A stretch of 64,000 bases of DNA. Origin: Lysinibacillus xylanilyticus (GTDB taxonomy: Bacteria; Bacillota; Bacilli; Bacillales_A; Planococcaceae). The notes under the pieces are model-generated. The model ran no database searches, was not told the origin of the DNA, and saw nothing but the letters and a program-made list of their open reading frames with translations. Every line of letters starts with the position of its first letter. Position 1 is the first letter of the stretch. Made by a program: the position numbers and the translations under genes. Location of the stretch: the NCBI RefSeq assembly GCF_001183605.1, contig NZ_LFXJ01000008.1:310001-374000 (forward strand). The letters are read 5' to 3'. Shown in pieces: positions 18,275-26,480 of the stretch.

Positions 18275-19662
18275 GTGCGACACGTTCGCAACTGAAAAGG
18301 TTGCGCATGCTGTCCGAACGTCAAGTTGACAAGTAAGAGAGTCGTGAACTCTTCACTCGATAGGTGGAATGATAGGGTAACGCCTTGAAACGCCTACTCT
18401 AATACTCCGACATGCGTTATTCGAATGTGTATAAGAATAAGGTGTGAAGCTCGGTGAAGTCGGCTGAATGTTACCGTAGTGCCAATCTAATTGGTAATCG
18501 AAAGCTAACTAGAGGTAGTTGGTGTAACAGATAGGTCGGGAGTCGTTAAAACTTAATATGGTGAGAATGTGGTAAAACACTGACGAACTAGCGAACGAAA
18601 TGTCTGTAAGTGTGACTATTTAGAAATGAGTAGACTTGATGAAAATTCAAGTGCGTTTCCGTGGACGAATAAGTATGGTGGTTTCGAAAGCTCCATGCAT
18701 CGTTACAGGCGATGGAGAGGACGCCAGGCAAGAGCTAGCACCTAAGTTAAGTATTGATAGGGTTAAGGGAACGTGGAAAGCTATCAACATGAAGAGTACA
18801 CACTCGATGAAGTGTTAGGAAGGAAAGGAATGTATCTATAACTTCCTTTTATGATAGTGAGAGTAGAGGCAGGAGTAATGAAGTTTCTGTAATGGAAATG
18901 GAACAATAGCCTCAAGTCGTTTCGTTTAAACTATTTCAACTCAATCATTTCAAGGATTCTAGTATGACTAAAAAGGTCACGAGCCATGATTGGAGCGTGA
19001 TAGACCTTGAGCGAAAACTTATTTGAAATCTGATATGACAAGATATATAAATGGATATCCTCTTATCCCTATTGGGTTCATCAAAACGAATGCATTAATG
19101 CCAAAAAACGGAGTCAATAAATTCACCAAAGAAGGACGGGAACTAATTCATCGAGAACAAAAGTCTGTTCCGAAGTGGCAAGTACAATGGATTAGGGAAC
19201 ATCCTGTCGTACATGAACGAGCAACTATAGAATTTAATGATAATCGGATATCGCTGTTTATGGCCCAAAATGGGAAATGTGGAGTAACAGGGGAAGAATT
19301 AATTCTAACTGAAATGGATTGCCATCATAAAAGATTATGGAGTGAAACGAAAGATGATAGGTATGCTAATCTAATTCTAATTACGAGAGATGTTCATCGG
19401 TTAATGCATGCCACTAATACAGAAACTATCCAAACATATCTTGTATTTCTCAAATTAAATAAGGAACAAATTGAGAAAGTAAACAAACTAAGGTTGTTAA
19501 TTGGGAATGAAGCAATAAAATAGGGATGGAAATTAGATTTAGTAGATTGAGGTAAATGAAATAGTAGGCAAACGATGGAATGCCGTGTGCGATGAAAGTT
19601 GCATGCACGGTGTGGAGCAGGGGAAAAGGTAGAGATTACTTCAAAGCCTTACCTATTGCTAT
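18275..19662 (+). mobile_element. Group II intron interrupting radC
   Basis: 1388 nt beginning GTGCGACACG and ending CTAT, in line with the GUGYG...AY boundary rule. Domain V is recognisable at 19581-19612 (TGCCGTGTGCGATGAAAG... GCACGGTG), with a domain VI-like hairpin after it to the 3' end. Removing it joins CATAATCATC to CTAGTGGAGT and restores the RadC metal motif in frame. The intron is too short for a complete reverse transcriptase gene and keeps only the C-terminal endonuclease end. The domain V triad position appears to read TGC, not AGC, so catalytic competence is uncertain. Confidence 0.93.
19023..19523 (+). CDS. Truncated group II intron-encoded protein, HNH endonuclease end
   Basis: A 166-aa frame inside the intron (TTG start). 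It matches the C-terminal part of intron-encoded proteins: a linker with EGRELIHREQ, ENDNRIS-like FNDNRISLFMAQNGKC, and the HNH core CGVTGEELILTEMDCHHKR followed by NLILITRDVHRLMHATN. The reverse transcriptase and maturase domains are missing; upstream intron sequence has stops in this frame (TGA at 19008). It may be a degraded remnant or a free HNH protein. I see no clear ribosome binding site. Splicing would need self-catalysis or a maturase from another copy. Confidence 0.82.
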   Translation: MKSDMTRYINGYPLIPIGFIKTNALMPKNGVNKFTKEGRELIHREQKSVPKWQVQWIREHPVVHERATIEFNDNRISLFMAQNGKCGVTGEELILTEMDCHHKRLWSETKDDRYANLILITRDVHRLMHATNTETIQTYLVFLKLNKEQIEKVNKLRLLIGNEAIK

Positions 19663-19811
19663 CTAGTGGAGTTCCAACACCCAGTGAAGAGGATATTGAA
19701 GTGACGAGACGAATTATAGAGGCGGGTTATATAATAGGCATAGATTTAATAGATCATCTTATCATCGGTGATCATCAGTTCATTAGCTTGAAAGAAAAAG
19801 GATACTTTTAA
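19663..19811 (+). CDS. radC: RadC-family DNA repair protein, exon 2
   Basis: The last 49 codons of radC. With the C left by exon 1 it reads [35 protein letters not shown], then [14 protein letters not shown] and stop. It holds the second half of the HxHxxxSxxxxD-like metal motif and the usual C-terminus. Without splicing, exon 1 would run into the intron and stop at 18336. The high conservation of both exons argues that the intron is recent or that splicing still works. Confidence 0.92.
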
Positions 19812-19841
19812 CTCTGCAATATATTTTGCAGAGTTTTTTTT
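19811..19841 (+). terminator. Terminator after radC
   Basis: ACTCTGCAA pairs with TTGCAGAGT and is followed by T8; it begins at the last base of the stop codon. From here to about 20260 the sequence is AT-rich with no convincing gene. Confidence 0.93.
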
Positions 19842-20261
19842 GATGGGAATTTTTAGTAGTTATTGCGGGATATACACGATTTAGAATTGTAAACCGGTTG
19901 CCGCATCATTTCAGGAAGCCTCACAGTGTTCCTGGTTTCTTGGTGTAAAGTCTGCATCACTTATTATTTTAAAAATAAATATTTTTGTATTTTTTTGCGA
20001 AAAGCTAAAAATAAATGTGAACCTTTTTTTATAGAAATCGTTATTGTATTCGTAGAAATGTCTATTATATTCACAAAAATTGGTAGGCAATTACACGTTG
20101 TCTTACAAGAATAAAAATTATATGCTAATCTATACGTACTATTTTTGTTTAGGAGGGAAATAAAATAGTATCTTTTCCGCGAGAAGAGGTATGTGACACT
20201 ACAAATTCTTGCGTTTTTCCGTTATAATGAAAGGTATGATTTTATTTTTGTTCAGAAAAAG

Positions 20262-20385
20262 ACTCTCACTCCATCGGGTGTGAGATAAATGAGTGTGTAG
20301 TTTTTTTTTCAGTAGGTGTCTAACACCGAGTGAATGAAGATAAAGCCTCGGGGTTTAACGCGCCGGGGTATATGATGTCAACGAA
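20262..20385. repeat. Divergent family 1-like repeat upstream of mreB
   Basis: CTCTCACTCCATCGGGTGTG and TTTTCAGTAGGTGTCTAACA resemble the 5' part of the hemA-hemX repeat (TCCCACTTCTATAGGTGGTG and TTTTCAGCGGGTGTTCAAAC). A GCCTCGGGG...CGCGCCGGGG piece follows. It has drifted far from the other copies, suggesting an older insertion. A TATAAT at 20223-20228 could be the mreB promoter, with a weak -35. Confidence 0.5.
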
Positions 20386-20417
20386 AGTATGGCTTAAATA
20401 GAAAGGGAGTTCACAAT

Positions 20418-21437
20418 TTGTTTGGATTAGGAAGTAAAGATGTCGGGATTGACCTTGGCACAGCGAATACATTAGTGTTTATTAAAGGGAAGGGAATCGT
20501 TTTACGCGAACCTTCAGTTGTAGCGAAAAATACAAAAACTGGAGATATTGTTGCAGTTGGTAATGATGCTAAAAATATGATTGGTCGTACACCTGGCTCA
20601 ATCGTAGCAATCCGTCCTATGAAAGATGGCGTTATTGCTGATTTTGATATTACTACAGCAATGATAGAATACTATTTAAAAGAAGCTTGTAAAAATTCTG
20701 GTGGTAATTGGAAAAAGCCGAATGTTATGATTTGTGTGCCTTACGGTATTACATCGGTTGAACAACGTGCGGTTATTGATGCTGCTCGCCAAGCAGGTGC
20801 TAAAGAAGCATTTACAATTGAAGAGCCATTTGCAGCAGCGATCGGTTCGAGCTTACCAGTATGGGATCCAACAGGGTCAATGGTCGTTGATATCGGTGGT
20901 GGTACAACTGAGGTAGCGGTTATTTCATTAGGTGGTATTGTGACAAGTGAATCCGTGCGTGTTGGCGGTGATGCAATGGACCAATCCATCATTTCGTATA
21001 TTCGTAAAACATATAACTTAACAATTGGTGAACGTACTGCGGAAGCAGTAAAAATGGAAATTGGTACAGCGTTGGCTGAGGGTCCAGAAGAAAGAATGGA
21101 AATTAGAGGACGTGACCTTTTAACAGGTTTACCAAAAACAATCGAAATTTCTTCACAAGAGATTTCTGAATCTTTACGTGAAGCGGTAGCATCTATTATT
21201 GATGGTGTTCGAAAAACGCTTGAACAAACACCTCCAGAATTATCTGCAGACGTAATGGAACGCGGAATTGTACTAACAGGTGGTGGTGCGCTATTAACGA
21301 ATTTAGACAAAGTTATTAGCCAAGAAACTAATATGCCAGTATTTATCGCAGAAGATCCACTGGACTGCGTTGCTATTGGTACAGGTAAGTCTCTAGAACA
21401 TATTGATTTAATTCGTGCACAACAAGTTAAAGGGTAA
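20418..21437 (+). CDS. mreB: Rod-shape determining protein MreB
   Basis: An actin-like ATPase of 339 aa that organises lateral cell wall synthesis at the membrane. Phosphate-binding motifs [10 protein letters not shown] near the N-terminus and [13 protein letters not shown] near residue 160, and the adenosine motif [12 protein letters not shown] near 290, are all present. The N-terminal FGLGSKDVG is the membrane-contacting end. It starts at TTG behind AAAGGGAG. mreC follows 13 bp later, beginning the mreBCD-minCD operon. Confidence 0.98.
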   Translation: MFGLGSKDVGIDLGTANTLVFIKGKGIVLREPSVVAKNTKTGDIVAVGNDAKNMIGRTPGSIVAIRPMKDGVIADFDITTAMIEYYLKEACKNSGGNWKKPNVMICVPYGITSVEQRAVIDAARQAGAKEAFTIEEPFAAAIGSSLPVWDPTGSMVVDIGGGTTEVAVISLGGIVTSESVRVGGDAMDQSIISYIRKTYNLTIGERTAEAVKMEIGTALAEGPEERMEIRGRDLLTGLPKTIEISSQEISESLREAVASIIDGVRKTLEQTPPELSADVMERGIVLTGGGALLTNLDKVISQETNMPVFIAEDPLDCVAIGTGKSLEHIDLIRAQQVKG

Positions 21438-21450
21438 GGAGGTTTAGGCA

Positions 21451-22362
21451 ATGCCACATTTTTTTTTCAATAAGAAATTAATTTTGCTGCTCATAGGCAT
21501 GGTTTTTCTTGTGGCATTGATTAGCTTCTCATTACGTGAACGGACGAATGCAACTTTACCAGAACAAATTATTAAAGACACTGTCGGCGTCGCACAATCT
21601 ATTGTTGCGAAGCCGGCGAATTATATTACTGGTGTTATTAATAATATTGATTCCCTCTTAAACACGTACGAAGAAAACAAACGTTTAAAAGCACGCTTAG
21701 ATGAATATGCAGCTGTACAAGCTGAGGCATCGGACTTGAAATCTGATATTAAAAAGTTTCAAGAGCTCATGGACAAATCGGAAAGCTTAAAAGCTTATGA
21801 TCCGATTCATGCCACAGTTATCGCTAGAAATCCTGACCAGTGGGAAGAAAAGATCATTTTAGATAAAGGATCTTCTCACGGTGTAGAAAAAAATATGGCA
21901 GTTATGACAGCAAAAGGGTTAGTCGGTAAAGTTACTTTAGTGACACCTTTCACCTCTGAGGTAGAGCTTTTATATACAAATAATCCAAACTATCGTGTTT
22001 CTGCGATGGTTCAAGGAGATAAACAAGCATACGGTTTAATCGAGGGCTATGATAAAGAGCGTAATGAACTCATCATGAAGCGAATCGATTCAAGAGTAAC
22101 AGTTAAAAAAGGTCAGCAAGTAGTTTCATCAGGACTTGGCGGTATTTTCCCTAAAAATGTGCCAATCGGAGAAATAACTGAAGTAAGTACAGATGATCAT
22201 GGCTTAACAAAAATGGCCTATGTAAAACCATCTGCTGATATTTCAATTTTAGACTATGTTGTTATTGCTAAACGTTCCGCTACTACAATAGATGGATCTG
22301 ATGGTAATACATCGAACGAGGATTTAACACATCCACAAAAGGGTAAAGAGGAGGCGGAATAA
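21451..22362 (+). CDS. mreC: Rod-shape determining protein MreC
   Basis: A bitopic elongasome protein of 303 aa linking MreB to the wall synthases. One transmembrane segment lies at residues 8-27 (LILLLIGMVFLVALISFSL), a coiled coil follows at about 65-110, and a periplasm-side beta domain at about 115-275 contains VVSSGLGGIFPKNVPIGEI. The tail is acidic and likely disordered. AAGGAGG precedes the ATG, and the stop overlaps the mreD start (TAATG). Confidence 0.96.
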   Translation: MPHFFFNKKLILLLIGMVFLVALISFSLRERTNATLPEQIIKDTVGVAQSIVAKPANYITGVINNIDSLLNTYEENKRLKARLDEYAAVQAEASDLKSDIKKFQELMDKSESLKAYDPIHATVIARNPDQWEEKIILDKGSSHGVEKNMAVMTAKGLVGKVTLVTPFTSEVELLYTNNPNYRVSAMVQGDKQAYGLIEGYDKERNELIMKRIDSRVTVKKGQQVVSSGLGGIFPKNVPIGEITEVSTDDHGLTKMAYVKPSADISILDYVVIAKRSATTIDGSDGNTSNEDLTHPQKGKEEAE

Positions 22363-22886
22363 TGGTTCGGTTTCTCATCCCTGCTGTGGCAGTTTTACTA
22401 TTTTTAGTAGAACCCGAGTTTGCTATGTTTTCACCGATTGAAGTGAAAGGGCAAATCTTTTATTTAGTGCCGAGATTTTTAATCTTATATTTAATATTTA
22501 TATCCATCTATTACAGCCGTCAACGAGCGGTAATGTATGGACTTTTTTTTGGTGTCTTGTATGATGTGTTTTACATTGATATTATTGGATTATATTCAGT
22601 ACTGTTTCCGCTTATTTGTTTTTTAGCAGGGTCTATTGTGAAAGTTATTCATCAGCACTTAGTTGTGACAACGACGATTTCAGTTGTTTTAGTAGCAATT
22701 TTAGAATTTATACTCTATCAATTCTTCTATCTTATCGACTTTACAACGATTCCATTATCGGATTTCTTACGTTCACGACTGCTGCCAACGATCATCGCTA
22801 ATGCACTATTTTTAATGATCCTTGGTTGGGCCTTCAAGTATCTAATTAATGCGCGTGTCTTGCAGAGAGCACGTGAAGTTTCTTAA
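22362..22886 (+). CDS. mreD: Rod-shape determining protein MreD
   Basis: A 174-aa membrane protein with about five to six hydrophobic segments, third member of the elongasome operon. Charged, short loops and the GVLYDVFYIDIIGLYSVL motif near residue 65 are typical of MreD. It overlaps the end of mreC by one base and is 27 bp from minC, so it should be translated from the same message. Confidence 0.93.
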   Translation: MVRFLIPAVAVLLFLVEPEFAMFSPIEVKGQIFYLVPRFLILYLIFISIYYSRQRAVMYGLFFGVLYDVFYIDIIGLYSVLFPLICFLAGSIVKVIHQHLVVTTTISVVLVAILEFILYQFFYLIDFTTIPLSDFLRSRLLPTIIANALFLMILGWAFKYLINARVLQRAREVS

Positions 22887-22913
22887 CAAAGAGCAACGTG
22901 GGGTGAGGCATTC

Positions 22914-23582
22914 ATGAAAAAACAGTTAGTTAATATGAAGGGAACAAAGGATGGATTTGTTCTTCGTTTAGACGATCAATGTGCGTATGTCGATTTAGTA
23001 GAAGAGCTTAAAAAGAAAGTGTCAGAAAGCGGTATCGATAGTAAAGTAGATGTACAATTATATTTGGGCTATCGATACTGTTCTGATGAACAAATCAAAG
23101 AGCTTATTAAAATTGTTCAGGAAACAGAGCAACTAATCGTTTCAAAGGTGCAAAGTGAAGTACTGACTGCCCATGAGAGCAACCAGAAAAGGATTGAAAG
23201 TCAACAAGATACATATATTGGTGTGGTCAGATCGGGTCAAGTTCTGCGTTCGCCGGGAGATATTATTATCGTAGGGAATGTCAATCCGAACGGACGTGTA
23301 GAAGCGGGTGGCAATGTGTATGTTCTAGGTAAACTTAAGGGAATTGCACATGCTGGTGTTCATGGTAATAAGGAGGCAATCATTGCAGCATCTCTATTTG
23401 AAGCCACACATATCATGATTGCTGATCAAGTTCAGGCAATGTCGGACGAACATGTAAAAGCAATTAAACATGAAGAGATGACTTGTGCATTTATTGGCTA
23501 TGATGGGCGCATTACGTACGATCAAGTTCACGCGTTAAAAAATATTCGACCATTATTAAATGTGTCTAAGGGAGGTAGCTAG
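22914..23582 (+). CDS. minC: Septum site-determining protein MinC
   Basis: A 222-aa division inhibitor acting with MinD to block FtsZ assembly away from midcell. The N-terminal FtsZ-inhibiting domain (to about 100) precedes a beta-helix C-terminal domain with VRSGQVLRSPGDIIIVGNVN and the Gly-rich VNPNGRVEAGGNVYVLGKLKG, the dimer and MinD-binding face. The ATG at 22914 is about 11 bases after GGGGTGAGG. The stop codon TAG overlaps the minD start region. Confidence 0.96.
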   Translation: MKKQLVNMKGTKDGFVLRLDDQCAYVDLVEELKKKVSESGIDSKVDVQLYLGYRYCSDEQIKELIKIVQETEQLIVSKVQSEVLTAHESNQKRIESQQDTYIGVVRSGQVLRSPGDIIIVGNVNPNGRVEAGGNVYVLGKLKGIAHAGVHGNKEAIIAASLFEATHIMIADQVQAMSDEHVKAIKHEEMTCAFIGYDGRITYDQVHALKNIRPLLNVSKGGS

Positions 23583-23583
23583 T

Positions 23584-24381
23584 GTGGGAGAAGCGATCGT
23601 CATAACTTCAGGTAAAGGCGGTGTCGGAAAAACAACGACAACGGCTAACCTTGGAACTGCATTGGCTCTACAAGGTAAAAAAGTATGTTTAGTAGATACT
23701 GATATTGGACTACGGAATTTAGACGTAATTTTAGGTCTTGAAAATCGGATTATTTATGATTTAGTAGACGTTGTTGAAGGGCGCTGTAAGATTCATCAAG
23801 CGTTAATAAAGGATAAACGTGTAGATGAGAAACTATTTTTATTACCTGCTGCTCAGACGACAGATAAAAATGCTGTTAAACCTGAGCAGATGAAGAGCTT
23901 AGTAGAAGAATTAAAAAGAGACTATGATTATGTTTTAATAGACTGTCCAGCTGGCATTGAGCAAGGATATCGCAATGCTGTCGCTGGTGCAGATCATGCA
24001 ATTGTTGTAACAACACCAGAAATCTCTGCCGTGCGTGATGCAGATCGAATTATTGGCTTACTCGAACAGGAAGAAATTTCTGCTCCTAAACTAATTATTA
24101 ACCGCATTCGCCAGCATATGATGAAAAGCGGTGATACGTTGGATGTTAATGAAATTACGACACATTTGTCTATCGATTTATTAGGGATCATCGTAGATAA
24201 TGAAGGTGTTATTTCATCATCCAATAAAGGTGAACCAGTAGTAATGGATCCTACTAATAAAGCATCTCTAGGCTATCGTAATATTGCTCGTCGAATACTT
24301 GGCGAGTCTGTGCCACTTATGGCAATTGAAGATGAACATAGAGGTGTATTTTCAAAACTAAAAGCGTTATTTACTAAATAA
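23584..24381 (+). CDS. minD: Septum site-determining protein MinD
   Basis: A membrane-cycling ATPase (265 aa) that recruits MinC. It has the deviant Walker A motif SGKGGVGKTTTTANLG at the N-terminus, the switch DTDIGLRNLD, the VLIDCPAGIE motif, and a C-terminal amphipathic membrane-targeting helix (VFSKLKALF). GTG 23584 follows GGGAGG and starts the protein at MGEAIVITSG as in the family. The operon terminator downstream appears interrupted by an IS element. Confidence 0.97.
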   Translation: MGEAIVITSGKGGVGKTTTTANLGTALALQGKKVCLVDTDIGLRNLDVILGLENRIIYDLVDVVEGRCKIHQALIKDKRVDEKLFLLPAAQTTDKNAVKPEQMKSLVEELKRDYDYVLIDCPAGIEQGYRNAVAGADHAIVVTTPEISAVRDADRIIGLLEQEEISAPKLIINRIRQHMMKSGDTLDVNEITTHLSIDLLGIIVDNEGVISSSNKGEPVVMDPTNKASLGYRNIARRILGESVPLMAIEDEHRGVFSKLKALFTK

Positions 24382-24460
24382 TCATCAGCCTTTTCGTGCA
24401 TTTGTATGAACTGCGCCCCAATTGTTAGACACATCTAACAATTGGAGGTGCAGTTTTTGT

Positions 24461-24982
24461 ATGGTCAAAAAATATACTGCCAAAGATAAATTACAAGCTG
24501 TTGAGCGTTACTTAAATGGAAAGGAAAGTTCCTATGATATAGCTAAATCTATGGAGACTGATAATAAAGCAATCCTTAAATGGGTTAAGCAATATGAATA
24601 CAATGGTGTTGAAGCTTTTATTCAGCCATATACAAATTACACACTAGAGTTTAAAATGGATGTACTAAATTTTATGATTGAAAATGGTACGTCCTTAAAC
24701 GAAACGGCAGCGATTTTTAAGATACCTGCCCCTTCAACAATTAGTGTTTGGAGAAAGCAATATGAAATTCAAGGATTAGATGCCCTTCAATCAAAGAAAA
24801 AGGGGCGTCCATCCATGAAAAAAGAATTTAATAAACAATCGAAACAAGCACCAGTTGAAGGCTCTACCGAAGCACTTGAAGCACGTATTAAACAACTAGA
24901 AATGGAAAATGAGTATTTAAAAAAGTTGAATGCCTTAGTTCAAAACAAAGAAAAATCACCAAACAGGACAAAGCGCAAGTAG
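24461..24982 (+). CDS. IS3-family transposase OrfA
   Basis: A 173-aa protein with two helix-turn-helix domains (residues about 5-50, YTAKDKLQAVERYLNGKESS, and about 60-110, NETAAIFKIPAPSTISVWRK) and a leucine-zipper-like coiled coil at 140-165 (ALEARIKQLEMENEYLKKLN). It binds the terminal repeats. The ATG at 24461 follows GGAGGTG by ten bases. Near its end, GAAAAATC at 24950-24957 gives an A-rich site for the -1 frameshift that makes OrfAB. Confidence 0.92.
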   Translation: MVKKYTAKDKLQAVERYLNGKESSYDIAKSMETDNKAILKWVKQYEYNGVEAFIQPYTNYTLEFKMDVLNFMIENGTSLNETAAIFKIPAPSTISVWRKQYEIQGLDALQSKKKGRPSMKKEFNKQSKQAPVEGSTEALEARIKQLEMENEYLKKLNALVQNKEKSPNRTKRK

Positions 24983-25818
24983 TCTATGAATTAAGGCATA
25001 AATATCCGGTGAAAGCACTCGTAAAATTCGCTGGCATTCCACGAAGTACGTACTATGATTTAGTAAAACGTATGAATCGACCAGATTTAGATGCCGATTT
25101 AAAAGAGGAAATTAAGGCGATTTATGAAGAACATGAAGGGCGTTATGGCTATCGCCGTATTCGTGACGAGCTAGCGAATCGTGGGCAAAAAGTGAATCAT
25201 AAAAAAGTGCAACGTATCATGAAAGAACTGGGTTTAAAGTGTGTTGTACGTATGAAAAAATATAAATCCTATAAAGGAAACGTTGGTAAAATTGCGCCAA
25301 ATATTTTAGACCGCAATTTTAAAGCAGATGCCCCAAATGAAAAATGGGTAACAGACATTACAGAATTTAAATTGTTCGGTGAGAAACTTTATTTATCGCC
25401 AGTTTTAGATTTATTTAACGGGGAAATTATCACGTATACAATTGGCTCTAGACCAACCTATTCACTTGTTTCAGATATGTTGGACAAAGCGTTCGAACGT
25501 TTACCTGAGCACCACCAGTTACTCATGCATTCCGATCAAGGCTGGCATTATCAAATGAATAAATATCGTCGCGCCTTAGAATCAAGAGGGATTGTTCAAA
25601 GTATGTCTCGTAAAGGAAACTGTTACGACAACTCTGTCATGGAGAATTTCTTTGGAATTATGAAATCTGAATTCCTTTACATGAGAGAATTTGAAAGTAT
25701 AGAGCATTTTAAAATAGAATTAGAAAAATATATAAATTACTATAATACGAAACGGATCAAGGCAAAATTAAAAACGAGTCCGGTACAATACCGAACTCAT
25801 TTTACCCAAGCTGCCTAA
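24952..25818 (+). CDS. IS3-family transposase OrfB (DDE integrase domain)
   Basis: Expressed as the second part of OrfAB by -1 frameshifting; the frame reads KITKQDKAQVVYELRHKYPV upstream of the first GTG at 25009. The HTH_21 region (YEEHEGRYGYRRIRDELANR) precedes a retroviral-type integrase core with DDE residues in WVTDITEFK, LMHSDQGWHYQ and NCYDNSVMENFFG...KSE. The frame is unbroken to a stop 36 bp before the right end, so the element could be active. Confidence 0.93.
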   Translation, partial: KITKQDKAQVVYELRHKYPVKALVKFAGIPRSTYYDLVKRMNRPDLDADLKEEIKAIYEEHEGRYGYRRIRDELANRGQKVNHKKVQRIMKELGLKCVVRMKKYKSYKGNVGKIAPNILDRNFKADAPNEKWVTDITEFKLFGEKLYLSPVLDLFNGEIITYTIGSRPTYSLVSDMLDKAFERLPEHHQLLMHSDQGWHYQMNKYRRALESRGIVQSMSRKGNCYDNSVMENFFGIMKSEFLYMREFESIEHFKIELEKYINYYNTKRIKAKLKTSPVQYRTHFTQAA

Positions 25819-25925
25819 TGAAATAACCGTGTCTAACTTTTAGGGGTCACTTCAGTGCGAGAAGGTTTTTTTCTTGTGCATGAATGGACATGCAACCTCA
25901 TATAGTGTGAAAAAAGGATGAGGGC

Positions 25926-26480
25926 TTGTTTAAAAAATGGAAATGGTTGGTCACAATACTGCTTGTGGCTGCAATTATGCTCGTAATTCGTTTAGAGGAT
26001 CGAGGTGTATTGGAAACACCGGTGCGAAAACTTGTTACAACATCAGCAGATTTAACCTATTTAAGTGAGCTCGGACAAAGCTGGCTAAATAAAGAGGATA
26101 CAACAATTTTGGTATCGAGTGATGTTGGGCAAACTGAACTATTATCATTTGCCAATGCGCAAGTTTTTAAGGAAGGCTTTTTAATGCAATATGACATGGG
26201 CCTACCGGTTTATGCAGGAAAGAATGGTCTTGTCGTTTTTACCGGTCATACAAAATATACTGGTAAAACAATGACGATAAGCTATGATGATGGTACAACA
26301 GTATCCTATGGCATGCTGGATAGTTTAGCACAACTCCCATATACAACGGTGCAGGCAAACGATTTAATCGGCATGAAAGAGGCGGGACAACTCTATATCT
26401 CGATTGAAAAAGATAAGACCCAATATAATTTAGAACAGATTGTACAGTGGCTTGAAACAGCGGCGTCCAATGAAAATTAA
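25926..26480 (+). CDS. spoIVFA: SpoIVFA-like stage IV sporulation protein (M23-like domain)
   Basis: A 184-aa protein with one N-terminal transmembrane segment (residues 6-21) and a LytM/M23-like C-terminal domain (GLPVYAGKNGLVVFTGHTKY, ISYDDGTTVSYGMLDSL). The metal-binding His pair of active M23 enzymes is not seen. In B. subtilis SpoIVFA tethers the SpoIVFB protease with BofA at the forespore membrane; that protein is about 260 aa, so this copy has a much shorter cytoplasmic part. TTG 25926 follows AAAGGATGAGGG. Its end overlaps spoIVFB. Confidence 0.85.
   Translation: MFKKWKWLVTILLVAAIMLVIRLEDRGVLETPVRKLVTTSADLTYLSELGQSWLNKEDTTILVSSDVGQTELLSFANAQVFKEGFLMQYDMGLPVYAGKNGLVVFTGHTKYTGKTMTISYDDGTTVSYGMLDSLAQLPYTTVQANDLIGMKEAGQLYISIEKDKTQYNLEQIVQWLETAASNEN

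Larger units (their letters stand above)
24407..25854 (+). mobile_element. IS3-family insertion sequence, apparently intact
   Basis: About 1448 bp with imperfect terminal inverted repeats: left TGAACTGCGCCCC... and right, on the minus strand, TGAAGTGACCCCT..., both reaching GTTAGACAC. Two overlapping frames, orfA and orfB, fit the IS150-like branch. A perfect hairpin (CCAATTGTTAGA/TCTAACAATTGG, 24418-24445) sits just before the orfA ribosome binding site and may shield the transposase from outside transcription. I find no clear target duplication. Flanks CCTTTTCG and CGAGAAGG suggest insertion in the loop of the minD terminator. Confidence 0.93.

Noticed and set aside
18636-18818. 60-codon frame inside the group II intron
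   Set aside because: It lies in the structured domains I-IV of the intron and resembles no intron-encoded protein segment.
19926-20114. 62-codon frame between radC and mreB
   Set aside because: AT-rich, no ribosome binding site and no recognisable family; consistent with chance.
20741-21457. 238-codon open frame antisense to mreB
   Set aside because: It lies wholly inside mreB with no ribosome binding site, and it is explained by the codon use of mreB in the opposite frame.
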